A stretch of DNA of 64,000 bases from Balanoglossus misakiensis (GCA_040954595.2 CM082594.2:3100001-3164000), one strand, 5' to 3'; positions 46,601 to 59,899 are shown, numbered from the stretch's first letter. The notes: generated by a model not told the origin, from the sequence alone. Numbers and translations are program-made.

Positions 46601-49600
46601 TAGAATACATACAAAGAAATGGCTCTGAATTTGTTACGTGCTTCTGCTGTCACGTCTAAGGGTAAATGATTTCAGTGTTTGCTAGGACTGGGAAAAACGA
46701 TCATTTCCTGTAGTCTGTCTTTGTCATGAAAACTTGATACGATTTATAATCCATATGTCTGGTGTTTGTATATTTGAAAATATTTCCGGATCCCATACTG
46801 TATAGTGGAAGCGTAATCCCAACGTAGGTCTAACAAGGTCTTTGCAGGCCTTTGAGTATTTTCCCGTCTACTTTGTAATCATAAGTAACAACCGAAAGCA
46901 CCGAGCACGTGTCAGGATGAACGGACATCTGCCCAGGTTGCAAGACTATCAAGATCAAATATAAGCAATTGTATCATTTGCAACCTAAAATGTTGATTGT
47001 ACTACCCCTTCAGTACCGACGTCGACCTATGTTGGGGACACCGGACTCGACTGTTACCGAACTGGAGCACTCGCCATCTACTACTACAATTGAACTACGC
47101 TGTGATAGAAAGACATGAATCCATTTTAGGGTTTGACCCCTACAACCAAAATGGTTTAATGTATTAACAAGCGATGGCTGACTCGGTTTGAAAAAAACTG
47201 ATTGCTGGGTCTTTGCTGTGCGCGCGCGCTCCGCAGCTACTGAACACAATCTAATCATCTCCATACCAACCTCCATAGAATGCGATAGATAAAATAATAA
47301 TGTTTCAATTGTTACAGCCTTGCCAACTATTCGAAATTTCCCGGGCAGGTGAACTCTGTACTTTGGGGGAAAACTTACGTTTTGTCCAAGAGAATACAAT
47401 CCGACATCAGGACTCGCAACAGGGTGTTTGAATTTCTTCAACGTGGATATGAAACTTCCGTCATCCCCCAAAGAATCGTCAAGGGTTTCGGTCCACACTA
47501 ATTCGTCATCAACAAACCAACTGACATTGAACAATGAATGATATACGTCATGTCCATCACTCTTGAATAGGCACTGCATCACAGGAGTTTTGAACACTTT
47601 TTTCTCATAGTTATGTTCTTGCACGTCAGCCCTGATTTCAAGGGTGTTGATTTTTGGAAATACGTCTGAAAGAAAATAATTATCCCTCAAAGGTAAATGA
47701 CTAATCAGAAGTTAGAATACTGTCATTTTACAGTTGCCTCCGCCAAAATATAAGTTTTCTTTTGGGAAAATACTACCTCATGAATCGTAAATATATTTTC
47801 TAGAAAAATAGAACTTTAACTTTCAAAGAACATTATCTCTGGTCTGTAGGGGCCACGTGCCATATGGTAGTATGGCAGTATAGAATTGACATGATCTGAG
47901 CGTTGTTCGGTGACAGCAAGATCATTAAGTATTTTAGCAGTGTCAATGCTGTTAAGTTTTAGCTACAGGGGCATTAGTCTGTTCTACTAAATTGCCGATA
48001 AATTCTGCCTCGTATGAGAACAGAACGAAGTCGACATAATTGGTAAATGTGTCACTTAATTACAAAAATATATGTTGTCACAACAAGAGATCCAAGTTTA
48101 GTGACTATTCTTTCTGTGTGCAGACAATATCAAATATGTAGAATCACTGCCGACATCGATATTGTGACGGAAAACCGGTCGGTCTGCGTCAAAATCGGTT
48201 AGCGCGAAGGCAGATCCGCTCGGGGCTCTCACAAACGGCGATGTCTCTAGTTCGGCGGTCGAAACACGCCCGAAAGCTAGGATCTGTGACGAATATCTCG
48301 GTCCTTACCCAACCATTATTATACTCAGTTATCCAACACTCGTTCCATGAAAACTTAGTGTACCAACCTGTGCAACCAGGCGTGTATCCTGTCGGCGAAT
48401 CCGTACCTTCGTCACACCGTACTTCAGTTCTTTAATAAAAAAACAAATAACATTCAATGATACCTTTTTGTGACAAAAAAATAAGTTCGGTCAATACCAG
48501 ATACATTATAGGCTAATTGCAACAATACTTAAAAAAGAGAAAGCATATTAGCTGAGTAGTAAATTCGTGTGTTGTAAACTACCTTATGTTCCATTTAAGG
48601 TTCTAGCTTCGGCTGTCTTGATTGTAATCTAACAACGAGTACTATATGGATTATGTGTATTTTTGGTATTTATCAGTATACACATGATGACTGACAATGA
48701 GGGCAACAGTGCATATTGATGACCGAGGGCGCTGCTAGTCACAACTAAACAGTCTTGTTTTTCCGAGGGCATATGTCAGTCATCATGTGTTTTATAACAC
48801 ACCAAACACGACACACACCACATCCAGGCAACAGTACCGGGCAGAAACCGATCGAACTGATGCCCTAGGGAACAGTTCGAAATGACTAAGGTCACGTGAC
48901 GACGTATTGACGAATCACGATCGAGGGTTCGCTGCATGGTGTGTTATAATCTGTATTGTTCGGACCAATGCGATATTACCTGCACAGTAAGCACTTGGGC
49001 AGACCAGGCCTCTTAGTCTGTAAAGGTAATATCCATCGCACTTCTTAACTTCCATGTCATACTTGTTAGAACATTCAGTGGCATTCATATTAGAGCACGC
49101 AAAAGTCTGTACAGTGTCATTAACTTCCAGGGGGTGTTCCCCTAGCATATATACAGGATATCTCGTCCCACAGGTGTACTCAGGTAGATCGGTCTGAGTC
49201 GTCATCTGGCCCCCTGCTCCGCTGATAAATCTGTACCATTGATATCCAATAAAGTCATCGTCGCAGAGTACTTGGGTGGTCGGGTCTATGCGGTAGCCTG
49301 TACTGCGTTGGGGTTCATCGAGTTCAATATGATGAAAACATGGATCTGCATTCAGACCGCCGGCGTTCATTGCTAAAATAGTAACACAACGAATTAGTGT
49401 ACTCTTTCGAATAGCCGCATAGACGGGCAATGCAACATAATGAAATGCAAAGTAATTGTATAATCAAAATAAACCAGTAACAAAAACCTTGTAAGTCAAA
49501 ATTTAGAGACAGCAAAATGAAAATGTATTTCCCGAAGACCAAGTTGACACACCAGGTATGTATAAACGAAAGGACAGTGCAATCAGACAGGTAGAACTTA

Positions 49601-52600
49601 AAAAGTCACTTGTTGAGCGTATGTATATTTTGTGGTTGTAGGCCTAAGTGGTTTTAAAACTCACTGTTCTTTGCGGCGCTTTTGTATACCATTTTTCCTA
49701 CTCATCCTATCCTACTTAATGCCGGTAAACCACAATTATAAAATAATAAAATTGTTTCAAAATATGTCGGCATTACCAAGAAATATGAGTGCCCAGTCGA
49801 ACATGCAATAAATATGGATGATTTGTTTACATTATCATATTCACAGACCCGGTAAATTACCAGAGTGTGACGTCATGCCACATGCATATTAAAGGTATAC
49901 AGTCTACTCCAATTAACGTACGCCCATATATGGTTGAAATGGCGTATTTGAGCGTTCTAAAGAACCTATGGTGGCGCTCTTTTCTCGCGTGTGCCACCCA
50001 CTGAAAATCTGTGATTGGCTAGATCTCAATTTGCCATGGTAACTATAGCTAATTTTCCATAGGTGACCGTATAGCTTTAATATGAAATCGATACATTTCA
50101 TATTACCATAGTTCGACGTCACCAACACCGCAACTATTTTCATGACCTCAGTTTGTAAACAAATGAAAATACTATTATACGATGTTGGTGGGCTTTGAAG
50201 ATTGGGAAATACGAGGTTAGAAGTAATAAAGGTCATGTGAAATATTGTTAACTGATGTTTTATTTGTTTGCTTGGTGTCTTCCAACTGTGGTAAATTTTG
50301 AACGACGGAGCTATCATCCAGCGATCAATAAAAAGACCCTGTGAACTAAATATGGACGCAATCTGCCAAGAATCAAGATCGGTTACGTACTAGAGATGCT
50401 TGTACCACTAAATAAGTTTTTTACGTAAAATGTTTCGACTGATAGAGAGAAACATTACATTATTTCCGGGTTGAGCAAACTTTTTTCCTTACCGAGTGAA
50501 TTTTACAAACGGGTGATCAAAAGTGTGGTGACATCAAGCGTAACACGCCGTTTTTCGTCACGGTGCAATAACCTATACTTATTCAGTTATTGACAGAAGT
50601 ATGTGGGAACTTTTGGAGCACTGTGGGACACTTGTTCTATGTGGCCACGAAGTCTGTGATAGACTATTGTAATCGTGCACTCTCCGTTCACAACCAGACA
50701 AAGAATGGTTGTCTTTAATTCCAATGGAGTTCTGTTTATAGGCAGACGGGCGTGACGCCGCTGTAGCTATATTTAAAATAAGCTACGAGAAACTTTTCAA
50801 AAACAAAGTAAGTCCTGGGAGTATGTTGTGTTTTTTTCTTGGGTATATACATTTCCTAGTATACTAACTCATCTCCCGTGCTCATTGCCTTGTTGTGAGT
50901 CGCATAGAGCAAGCGCAAATGAACGCTGCCTTGTGTCGTTTTTTTTAGAGAAATGCAATTATGGTGTCTTGTCTGTGCTGTTCAAACTAATAATTCGTGG
51001 TATAATAACACTGCATATGACTCAAGCTGGAAAAGCTATTTGTATGCATGCATTTGTAAGAATGTTTGCTATCAGCGGGGGAGGGTTTAGTATTTGCCGT
51101 AGCTCGTGTCAATTCGTCCGTCCTTCCATCCATACCACGATGGCATTCACCCTGTTTGTATTTTTATTTCCCTGACATTTAGAAACACCTTCAAAGTCAT
51201 CTTGCAGAAACCCCGTCACTAATTTCTTTTTGCCAACATTTCTTTCAAACTTTGTTCTATGCTCGCTTGATCTTGTGATTATATGACTTGGTATTTACTC
51301 GATTTTGGACTTTTTGGGGGAAACCCCTCAGTCGTCCCTAAACAGGGAAAGTTACTTATTATTCATGCAGCCTCAGGCTAGGAATGCAGGTGGTGTTTTT
51401 CGTTGCACCGAGCGGGTCCGAGTTTTCAGTGCGCAGTCCCCTCGACATTGACATAAACCAGGAAGCACATCTTTGCAGTGGCAGCATATTTCACGAATGG
51501 AGACGATCAGTTCGCCGTAACTATCTCCTCGTTTTAGTGTAAATCAGCCGCGTTCTACCGCGGTATGAAATTTGAAATTGGCGTCTTTCTTTTCAGCTAA
51601 CACAAGATGCGAAATTCACAGCACAACTTTGCTGTCAACAATTACTTTGACATACGCCAGGGAGGTTGATCTACCACGTTCGACATTCACAAATGATTCA
51701 GACGCCGAGTTCCGACTTTGAAGGAACCATTTACATGTGTACTTGAAGTTTGCGCGGACGTTAAGCAAGTAAAAAATGATACACCTTACAAGGTGTTTAC
51801 CTAGACGAAAATCATTTAAACCGTTGAAAAAAGGATATCAAATCTTGTAGTTATTTTATTGGTCGATTTTTATTCATTGACAATATTAACCACGTATAAC
51901 CTACCCTGTAAACATACATGTACATGTAAGCGGTATAATGCAGGGGATTTAAAAATTCTACGATCTGTCCATTGCGTTAAAATGGCTAACTGAGTTCTGC
52001 TTGAGTTACCAAAACACCCAGAGATGTCACTGGCGATATTGTTTAGTCGCTGTCCGGATTGCAACCACCTCGACTGTAAGCTGCTCGAAATGACAAATGC
52101 ATAAAACATCTTGAACTTTTGTGTGTGTTTGTTCTCCCAATCATGGTCAGAACTTATCCGCGTACCATTCGAACTCAGGCGAATCCCTGTTTGTGTAGTT
52201 ACACTATGGTACTTTGTCACGTACGCCCCAATATGATTAAACTCATAAGTAGGGTACGGACGCCGTACCCTACATCTTGAAGGTGTTGACGTTTTGTTAT
52301 TGCCCGCCCACATTTATCTACAAAAGTATTCCTAGCCTGAGGCTGAATGAATAATCACTTTCTAGCGATTTCACTGTTTAGGGCCGACTGGGGGGTTTCC
52401 CCCCAAATGTCCAGAATCGTGTAAATCCCCAAGTCATACGCACAGCAAGATCAAGCGATTGAACAATGTTTGAAAGAAATCTTGGTAAAAAGAAATTAGT
52501 GACGGGGTTTCTGCAAGATGACTTTGAATGTAGCCAACAAAAAAGACAAACAGTATATTTACCAGATAACCCAGAAACTTCCAAGAAAACGTGGGAAATT

Positions 52601-54561
52601 TCCATCATCCCTTCTTATATTACACGAGATAGGGGTACAATTGGCGACATATATGGAACAAACTGTACTGAAATCGCGTGTATATATGATTTTTTGGCAT
52701 ATCAGAATCATTTTTGTTACATAACAGCGACAGAAAAATAAGTTACTAACTGAACCAAAGTCGCGACGATGAATGTAAACACGGGTGTCCGGGGACCGAG
52801 CATTAAACATGATGCAAACGGCATCGCGCAAGGCAAAGTTCTACATATTCCCATAGAGCTGTTCAATTTTAAAACTTCCGAAAATTCTGCAGTGTTTAAT
52901 TGTAATTATTTAGTTTAAGCCCACATTTTCCCTGCTTTATGCTAGTTCAAGGGTAATTTTAGCAGTGCTCTTTTGGGTATGTCATCAGCATCCGCTGGAT
53001 TGAGCTCTCGTCCAATCAGAATGGCGAATGTTAACATGATAGGCCTATAGCACGTTTTTCCCTATATCACGTGGTTCTGTCTAAGCCAATCAAGAGTACG
53101 GAGTACAGCTTGGGGTATAATAAAGTGAGCTAACCCGGACCACTGAGTACGCGTTCATCATAATTATGCTACACCGGTCAAAGACTGAGCCAAAGTGCTA
53201 AAATCAAATCTCAAGGCCACCGAACCAAAAATCAAATCTCAAGGCCACCGAACCACTCTTGTGAGAGATGGCCGGTCGTTTGGGGATACGGCAAAAGTAA
53301 CTGCTGCACCAATGCAATTCTGTCAACAATTTCCCTTTGTCAAGTATCTTTTGCACCATTCATTAGTTCGATAATTATTATAACTAATGTATATTCAAAC
53401 GTATTAACACACACTTGTACTCAATCATGATATTACCAACTTCGACAGGAATTTGCGAGACATATATTGTAGACATAAGGAAAACTCGCAAATACGGAGC
53501 CCTGCAATTGTGGTGAATATACCGATACACAGTATGCATGCTATACACAAGTAATATGCTTAAAGGGAATTGTTCTTTACCTGTGCATTCATAATTCGAG
53601 CAAGATCCTCTGCATGTCGCATTGTAATACGAAAAGTAGTATTCTGTCACGTATTTCTCTTGTGTCCTGTAGCGGGTTCTGAACAAATGGTAAGATTTAT
53701 AGAATGAACAATGAGAAAAAGAGATTCATGCAGTGTATATATTTAATGCTATGCGATGCGCATTTTAACTTGAGCAAATCAACAATTGAAATATCATATG
53801 AAATGACATGAACATGTCGACGACACACAGTATTTGTGTAGGTTTTAGGTGAGTCCCAAAATGGAAAAGAAGAAAAATGGTAAATAGGTGATTATGTTGG
53901 AAAAAAATTCCCTATTGGTTTTTAGGCGGGGACAATATGAGCAGTGGGTGTTTAGTTGGCCCTCACCAACTCGTTCAGTGTAACAGACTTTAAGGTGGCT
54001 ATGTCATCTCTAATGACATTTCGTTGTAAAATATCATTCCAGTAAACGTTTCCTAGTATATTGTTTAAAGTATCTTTATACTTAAATATCAATATAAAAG
54101 TATAACCTGTGTCTTGTACAACTCTCCCAACCCCAAAATCCACAGGAAGTGTAATATTTTGCCCAGTAAGATACTCTGATGTAGACCACAGACATAGTTG
54201 AATGTCGCTCGCGAAGAATGCATGTTTGTGGCCTGAAAGAAATGGAAATGAGTCGGATTAGTTTTATGTCTGCCTGAAATATTGCGCTAAAATGGACAGG
54301 TCTGTCAAAGCTGATATTTTCGAACATATTTCCATTTACATATTAATAGTGCTCAGATTTACTGACATGCATAGACATAAGGGCGACACTATGTCAGTAC
54401 TGCACTGGAGTCTGGCAGCACGGTCGTCTGAGGAACATTTCACTCAGTGCAAGCGCGTGCATAACTAAATCTTACCAAGTTATGATCTCAGTCCTCACGA
54501 CCAACACACATGTCATAGCAACCACCACGACGCATGCTCCTGATAATCTGAATCCGGTCAT
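37611..54561 (-). CDS. VWDE-like membrane protein: signal peptide, D8C, VWD, EGF, transmembrane (16 exons)
   Basis: Exons 5' to 3': 54561-54476, 54232-54107, 53678-53581, 49372-48980, 48421-48233, 47665-47379, 45081-44740, 44100-44027, 43804-43723, 42803-42600, 41871-41639, 40816-40349, 39626-39248, 38939-38679, 38139-38025, 37869-37611. The start MTGFRLSGACVVVVAMT is a signal peptide. A Cys-rich module (CGFWGWESC) follows. Residues about 113-234 form a D8C domain (LDEPQRS, WYRF, CDGYYLYRL). VWD is at about 513-690 (GDPHYITFDG, CNCAVAV, GLCGYFDGD). EGF is near 909-937 (CKGNGNCTTNGTCLC). The tail is DW + VLPFVITVSIIITTIIIVVVV, then Lys. The order D8C-VWD-EGF matches VWDE. Two one-base homopolymer indels (six A's at 40604-40609, seven C's at 39503-39509) break the frame. 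The last exon's 5' edge is uncertain, and cytoplasmic exons were not found. Confidence 0.8.
43155..43405. repeat. Dispersed repeat family, copy 3
   Basis: Related to 22612-22860 and 32545-32845. It lies in an intron of the VWDE-like gene, between the VWD exons at 43723-43804 and 42600-42803. Confidence 0.45.
45425..45766. mobile_element. TTAA-flanked foldback MITE (334 bp)
   Basis: 45429-45762 starts AGGGACAAAGTCTCTC and ends with the complement GAGAGACTATTTCCCT. The arms extend almost to the centre (GAATCAACGTTCGACCACAC and its complement). TTAA is present at 45425-45428 and 45763-45766. It lies in an intron of the VWDE-like gene. Confidence 0.85.
46085..46352. repeat. Foldback element with TGCCCCATTC arms
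   Basis: The left arm (CTGCCCCATTCCCACTACTGGCTGCGCC) and right arm (its near complement at 46300-46345) enclose about 150 bp. A piece of the centre (CCAATGAGAGCCAT) recurs near 60485, with further related sequence to 60570. Confidence 0.7.
47020..47190 (-). pseudogene. Non-LTR retrotransposon (LINE) reverse-transcriptase fragment
   Basis: A short frame reads FGCRGQTLKWIHVFLSQRSS followed by VVVDGECSSSVTVESGVP. This matches the conserved LINE RT stretch around 'W...FL..R...V.V.G..S....V.SGVP'. The motif ends abruptly before the usual QGS and no upstream RT or endonuclease is present. It is a relic in an intron of the VWDE-like gene. Confidence 0.75.
49373..53580 (-). other. Intron 3 of the VWDE-like gene
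   Basis: 4.2 kb with no supported exon. It holds the long-TIR element at 51190-52528 and a direct duplication of TCAAATCTCAAGGCCACCGAACCA at about 53203-53253. The frame at 51870-52313 has no recognisable features. Confidence 0.5.
51190..52528. mobile_element. Element with ~200-bp terminal inverted repeats (1.34 kb)
   Basis: 51190-51385 (TTCAAAGTCATCTTGCAGAAACC...CAGCCTCAGGCTAGGAAT) is the reverse complement of 52328-52528, allowing substitutions and small indels. The 940-bp centre has one minus-strand frame (51870-52313) with no known domain. It is probably a non-autonomous DNA transposon; I could not define a target-site duplication. Confidence 0.7.
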
Positions 54562-56576
54562 TCTCACCAAGTTTCTAAAAAAACGGGAAATGGTAAATTA
54601 ATTTTACATAATTTATTTTGGTGTGTTTATTTTGCGTTAGCTATATACTGTGTTACCATACACTCTTCATGTTTATGACAATTGTTTGCTGACCAGTGAA
54701 TTCAAATCTTACCTGCTCGATTATTTAGATGAAATCAACCCTTACGTAAAATTAAAGTGGCTAATTAATCATGATCTGGATAGTCGAACATGAACAGGAA
54801 ATGTATGGCCATATATCTCGATCGTCTCGTAAACGCCTTTCCTCCGTCGCGTGAGGCCTACTGCAAGTCCCGTTGAGCATTCAGGGACCGCCCGCTCTGT
54901 AACTCAGGTATTACATAATCACGATAGGTTACCATCAATGACAATACCTTAGGCCTATACATGTCAATGTGTTTTATTTGGGGGCTCTTTTTCGTGCTAA
55001 CATTTGCTATGAAACATTCTGATGACATACAGTTCCTGATTCTATGCTTGGACTGGCAGACGACACTGTGTTAGGTTTTGTTACAACACTGTTGAATTTG
55101 CAGTGCCTGGTACACGTTATACTAACTACCGAGATTTTGCTTGTGATTTGTGCTGGTATAACTGTGCAAAATACTGCATGGACAGTTATACAACGTTATG
55201 TGTCAAGTACACATGTTTACACATTAATCCAGTCAATATCACATGTAACTATCATAGTTACAATGTGTATGTCTGTCTGAGTAGATATCTATTGACACAA
55301 CTATGAGTACGTGTGGTACTTTACTCAAAGCAGCATGCTGAGGTGTTACGGCTGTCTCATATGTAATATCTCCTGACATACCCCATCCCCCTTTCTTACT
55401 TACTATGCGTCCCAAACAGACATGTGTCTCGTCCAGTGAATGTCCTTAACTTCACATGAATCAATTTGTGTGAACGGGAAAAAAAGAACTAAACACTGCC
55501 AGTAGAATCTCACACTGTTAGTACTAAACACCAAGTGTATTATTGGTAAGTGAGTTTCGAAAAAAAAACATGTGATACACCAGCTCACTGATGATGCAAA
55601 TATTTGTACGATTGTTTAAGAGGGTAACAGTAACCTGCCAAAAGGCAATTCCGACTGCACTCACCTAAAGGACTCCCCGTCCACGCGTGCCAATCCACCA
55701 AATGAAAATAAAAACCAAGAAACACAATAAGCACGAACTATTCAAGCAGAGGTGGGCGCAGCCGGTAAATGACAGCCAGGGGCAAATAAGTGTTTTCAAA
55801 TAGTCGTGTCGCTAAAAACAGAAATGGTATACAAAATATACGGTGAGGGCGTGTGCAGTTAATCATTCATGATTGTCCATTGATATGCCCTCCAATATTT
55901 CAAGATTCTGACGAACCCTGACAACTCATTTCCGTTGATCATCGCTATGAATTATGAGTGTTTAACCACACAGACTAAGATATGGATTGGTGAATAATTG
56001 GGTTTTATTAACTATCCACTACTAACAACTACTGCCCCCGTAAATAAAGGCATAATATACAAAGCAGCGCACAGTGTACAAGAAACAAAACAGAAGAGGT
56101 AGGCCAGTAGGCTTATCTCTCTACTTCTACTACTACATCACAATTAAAAACAAAAACAACGACTATGAAGTGATTGATTTATGTGTGCGACATAGGACAA
56201 TCAATCTAGCCAGGCAGTTAATAAAGAATGAGTTTATTTGAAGGAAAATGGAGTTATAATTTGGAATACCCCGGCCATCAGCGGTGTTTATTAACAACAA
56301 AACCGAAGCAATAATATGGCAGTTTGCACCGCACAGTTGTGTTATTGAAAGGGGGCATGGCGCTAATATCTCAATAGAGCATTTTCCAAACTCCACGAGA
56401 CACTGCGATATCTTGCGTGGCTTGGCAGGGGACACGGGACAAACAATACATGTCTCATTGTGTTAGACTGCACTTTTGTTAAACTGTGCACTTGATTTGC
56501 ACACTTGGCTAGCGACCCGTTGCTACGTTTGTTAAGCGAGTCTCGCCAAGTCTCGCGAAGGGTGGAAAATCATCTA
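54562..56576. promoter_or_regulatory. Intergenic region upstream of the VWDE-like gene
   Basis: 2 kb between the start of the VWDE-like gene and the stop codon of the hydrolase gene. It must contain the VWDE-like promoter and the hydrolase 3' end. I see no exon. A segment near 56390-56420 (CTCCACGAGACACTGCGATATCTTGCG) resembles the complement of 21785-21815. Confidence 0.4.
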
Positions 56577-59111
56577 TTACAGGTGTTTTCTAGAAAACTC
56601 TACTAAATCAGCCATGCATTCTTTGCCAACATCAAATGCCCCCCAACCTAGTGAAAAAGAAAACATACAATGGAAACCACGGTCGTAGTGTTTCCAGGTA
56701 ACTGGTACACCGGCCTCATCCAGCCTCTTTGCATACATAATTCCATCATCTCTAAAACCGTCAAATTCGGCCGTCACGATGTACGCATCGGGTAAACCTT
56801 TCAGGTCTGCTCTCAGCAAGGGCGATATGTATGGGCCCAACAACGCGTCGAGGTGCTCGCCACAGACCTCCACATATTGAACATCATCGCGCGATTCTGC
56901 AGGGATGCTCGGCCTCTTCTTGAACTTGTCCGGGATGAGACTAACATCAAGAGCGTACTTTTGTCTCACTTGCAGACACAAATGCTTGTTTGCTTGCATT
57001 GCCCCGGCGTATCTCAAATCACCAGCTAGGTACAATGAAATAGCAAAACCCACATATCGCCGGCTTAAAGTGAACATATCATTTTGCTGGTACGACGGTG
57101 TAGAATAGTCCACACTCTGCAAAAACGGATATATCATTCCCTGGAACTTCAGTTTCGGCAAGCCCATATCTAAATATTTGTCATCAAAGGTCAGCGCCGT
57201 TGCAACGACTGTGGCTATATTCCCCCCGGCACTGTCACCGACAACGGCAACTCTGGAAGGATTCACGTTGTAGTCCTTCGCGTGTTGTAGAAACCACACG
57301 GTAGCTTTGATGCAGTCTTCATGCGCCGCTGGGAAACGGTGCTGCGGAGCCAGGCGATAACTGCAACGCACCATAACGAAAACACACTTCAGAATAATAT
57401 ACCACTTTAAGGGGCCGACGATCGTCTTATGCGCATGCCATAATTACGTGTGTATACAAACATTACGTCCACTCCAAATTTTCTGCAAGTTTTGCGTTCG
57501 ACGCATTCAAATAGTGAACTGTCTTCGCTTCCCTCAACATTTCATGCGCAACGTATAAGTAGACTTAAGTTTTGTCCCTTCTTTTCACCCAATTTGCTGT
57601 AATTTCTCGATCGCCGCCATCTTGCATGTTGATGCGACAGCACACTGCCTTATGGCATCGACTGTATACAATTTTTGGAACCAAAGTCTCTGGTTTAGCA
57701 CATGAGCATAAGACGATCGTTGTCCTTTAAACCATCCTTTCTATGAAAAAACACTCATTTCTTGGCGGTATCACCAGTGGTTTCAACCCAATTTAGTGCT
57801 TGTTTGAATGCAATGGAATAATGTAATTTGGGTTAATTTTGGTTACGTCGGGCAACTGCATAGTCGACTTTGAATTCTTAAAATTCTTCACAAACATTTA
57901 TTTGGAGTCAACTATCCCAAAGGATCACAGTTGCTGCTGGGCCATATGTCTTGTTTTGCAGCCAAACATTTATAAGAATCATGGCTACATCTCCGAGCAA
58001 TCTATAATTGATGTATTTACTTACTCTATCGATACAAGTACAATGCCTAGCCTTGCTGCCATGTACCTTGTTAAGTAATGGTATCCATCTGAATGGGAAC
58101 AATATATATAGGAAATGAAAGAAAGAAAACGGTATGTGTAAGTTCTTATGTGGTTTTTATGATTGCTTGTAATTTGTCATAAAATGGTTCAAGTATACAC
58201 CCATTTCATAAGTCTAGCGCCCTCACGAATTAGAACTCAAAGCGAGGACAATGGGGAAAATTGACCAATCATATCAAGGTTGTTTCCCCATTGGCCTCAC
58301 TTTGAGTTCAAATTCATGATGGCTGCGTGGGGGCGCTAGACTTATTTTATTGGCATATTTTCTTCCATACCCACAAATTATAGGACGGTGTCTAAAGAGA
58401 CATGTATTATTATATTTTTGAAGTGCAATGCCTTTGGAGTACTGTGGCTGTAGTCTGGGTACCTGCACTACCGGTTACACATCCCCCACCATGGATAAAC
58501 ACCATAGCGGGCAGCGGTTCTTCAGACTTCTTAACTGGTTCGTAGACTTTAACTTTGACCCGGTCGAATGTTGTGTCCACATGTCTAACGCTTGGCTCAT
58601 CCTTGCTTGTCATAGCAAACGGAAAATGCCAAAAATAATCCTCACGGAAATATCTTATTCCAAGAAAAGCAGAAGCTTTTACCTGTTGGAGACACAGATA
58701 TAATCTCTCGTCAGTGATTTGTTTCAGAAATTGGCATAAGACCTGTAGTTCCGTTAAAGTAGTGCATTATACACAATGGCGCGAAAAGATAATGAGATGC
58801 AAATGAGATGTTAATGAGTAAACAGCCATTGGAATAACCGTACGATGGTGGATTCTATTCCTGCACAATGTTGAATTTTGACACTAGCCCCCAGTGTACC
58901 ACTAAATGTACAAGGACGTGAGGTCATTCAGGGTCATACAAGTGGCCTATTGAGCAGCAAGACGGATACTTACAAGAAGATACCCCAACTGAATGACTGC
59001 ATTGACCATCCTCAAACGCATTGGTTGACCTACTCCGTCAGGCAAAGGACAGTAAAACAGATTTTTACTGAAGGTAACCAGACCCGAGATTGCGACTCCT
59101 AAAAACATCAT
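56577..59111 (-). CDS. Arylacetamide deacetylase / neutral cholesterol ester hydrolase 1-like serine hydrolase (401 aa)
   Basis: Exons 59111-58974, 58682-58463, 58088-58025 and 57360-56577 join in frame to 402 codons including the stop, the usual AADAC/NCEH1 size. The start MMFLGVAISGLVTF is a hydrophobic signal anchor, followed by the family block PLPDG. FIHGGG (about 107-112) is the oxyanion-hole HGG motif. SIDYRLAPQHRFP spans the junction of exons 3 and 4. GDSAG holds the nucleophile (Ser about 184). EFDGFRDDG holds the acid (Asp about 341) and RGFHC the His (about 371), so the triad is intact. Family members are ER membrane proteins with a lumenal catalytic domain that hydrolyse acyl or acetyl esters of lipids. 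A possible non-coding first exon ends at about 59778 (GAAG|GTGAGT on this strand). Confidence 0.92.
57407..57730. mobile_element. TTAA-flanked MITE, GATCGTCTTATGC family, copy 3
   Basis: Its termini GGGGCCGACGATCGTCTTATG and the complement at 57708-57726 are bounded by TTAA at 57407-57410 and 57727-57730. It lies in the last intron of the hydrolase gene, in the reverse orientation to the two copies in the polyQ genes. Confidence 0.8.
58208..58345. repeat. Foldback element
   Basis: ATAAGTCTAGCGCCC...GAACTCAAAGCGAGG...AATGGGGAAA is followed by its near complement ending GGGCGCTAGACTTAT. It lies in an intron of the hydrolase gene. Confidence 0.8.
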
Positions 59112-59243
59112 CTTCACTCGACGGGGCGCGTGGTGGCTATCAGTATCGCCGACAAATTTCTGGGGGTGGGGGATGAGAAAGTTTTGTTTCACGTGAACAT
59201 GATAGCAGATTTGTAAGTAATGATAGAGACGATTTCGGTCCAC

Positions 59244-59516
59244 TACATACATACATACATACATGCATACATGCATACATACATACATACATACATACAT
59301 ACATACATACATACATACATACATACATACATACATACATACATACATACATACATACATACATACATACATACATACATACATACATACATACATACAT
59401 ACATACACATACATACATACATACATACATACATACATACATACATACATACATACATACATACATACATACATACATACATACATACATACATACATAC
59501 ATACATACATACATAC
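59244..59516. repeat. (CATA)n microsatellite
   Basis: About 270 bp of almost pure CATA with a few CATG variants at the left. It lies 135 bp upstream of the hydrolase ATG. Frames through it (Met-Tyr-Val-Cys or His-Thr-Tyr-Ile repeats) are artefacts. Confidence 0.97.
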
Positions 59517-59899
59517 GCACCATGTACTTTTGCTTTCATAGGCAAACCTTTCGCACAAAATCATTCAATGCCAAAATGAAGGACAAAGACACAAACAGGT
59601 AAAGCCCTCAATTCAGTGGAGTGATGGTATTACACAAATCAAGACGCGAAAGGACGTTTCATGTATACTTCAAGGAAAGTAAAATCGTTATCATTATACT
59701 TGCATACATATGTACAGTAATCCTTCAATCGCGATTTCTTGATGACAACTCAATAAAAAAACTCACCTTCAGAGAATGAAACTGACCGCTGGGATGTACA
59801 CACAGCTTGACGGCCACTTGTCGAATGACGTAGATTAAGCCGAACATCCTGTACAAGTTACGTCAGCCACCGTAACGTCGCTTTTGATGCAACGGCTTT

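Noticed and set aside
51870-52313. 147-aa minus-strand frame as a gene
   Set aside because: No recognisable motif; it lies inside an inverted-repeat element. Kept only as part of that element.
59220-59579. Met-Tyr-Val-Cys and His-Thr-Tyr-Ile repeat proteins
   Set aside because: These are translations of a (CATA)n microsatellite; likewise at 19.5 kb and 63.2 kb.
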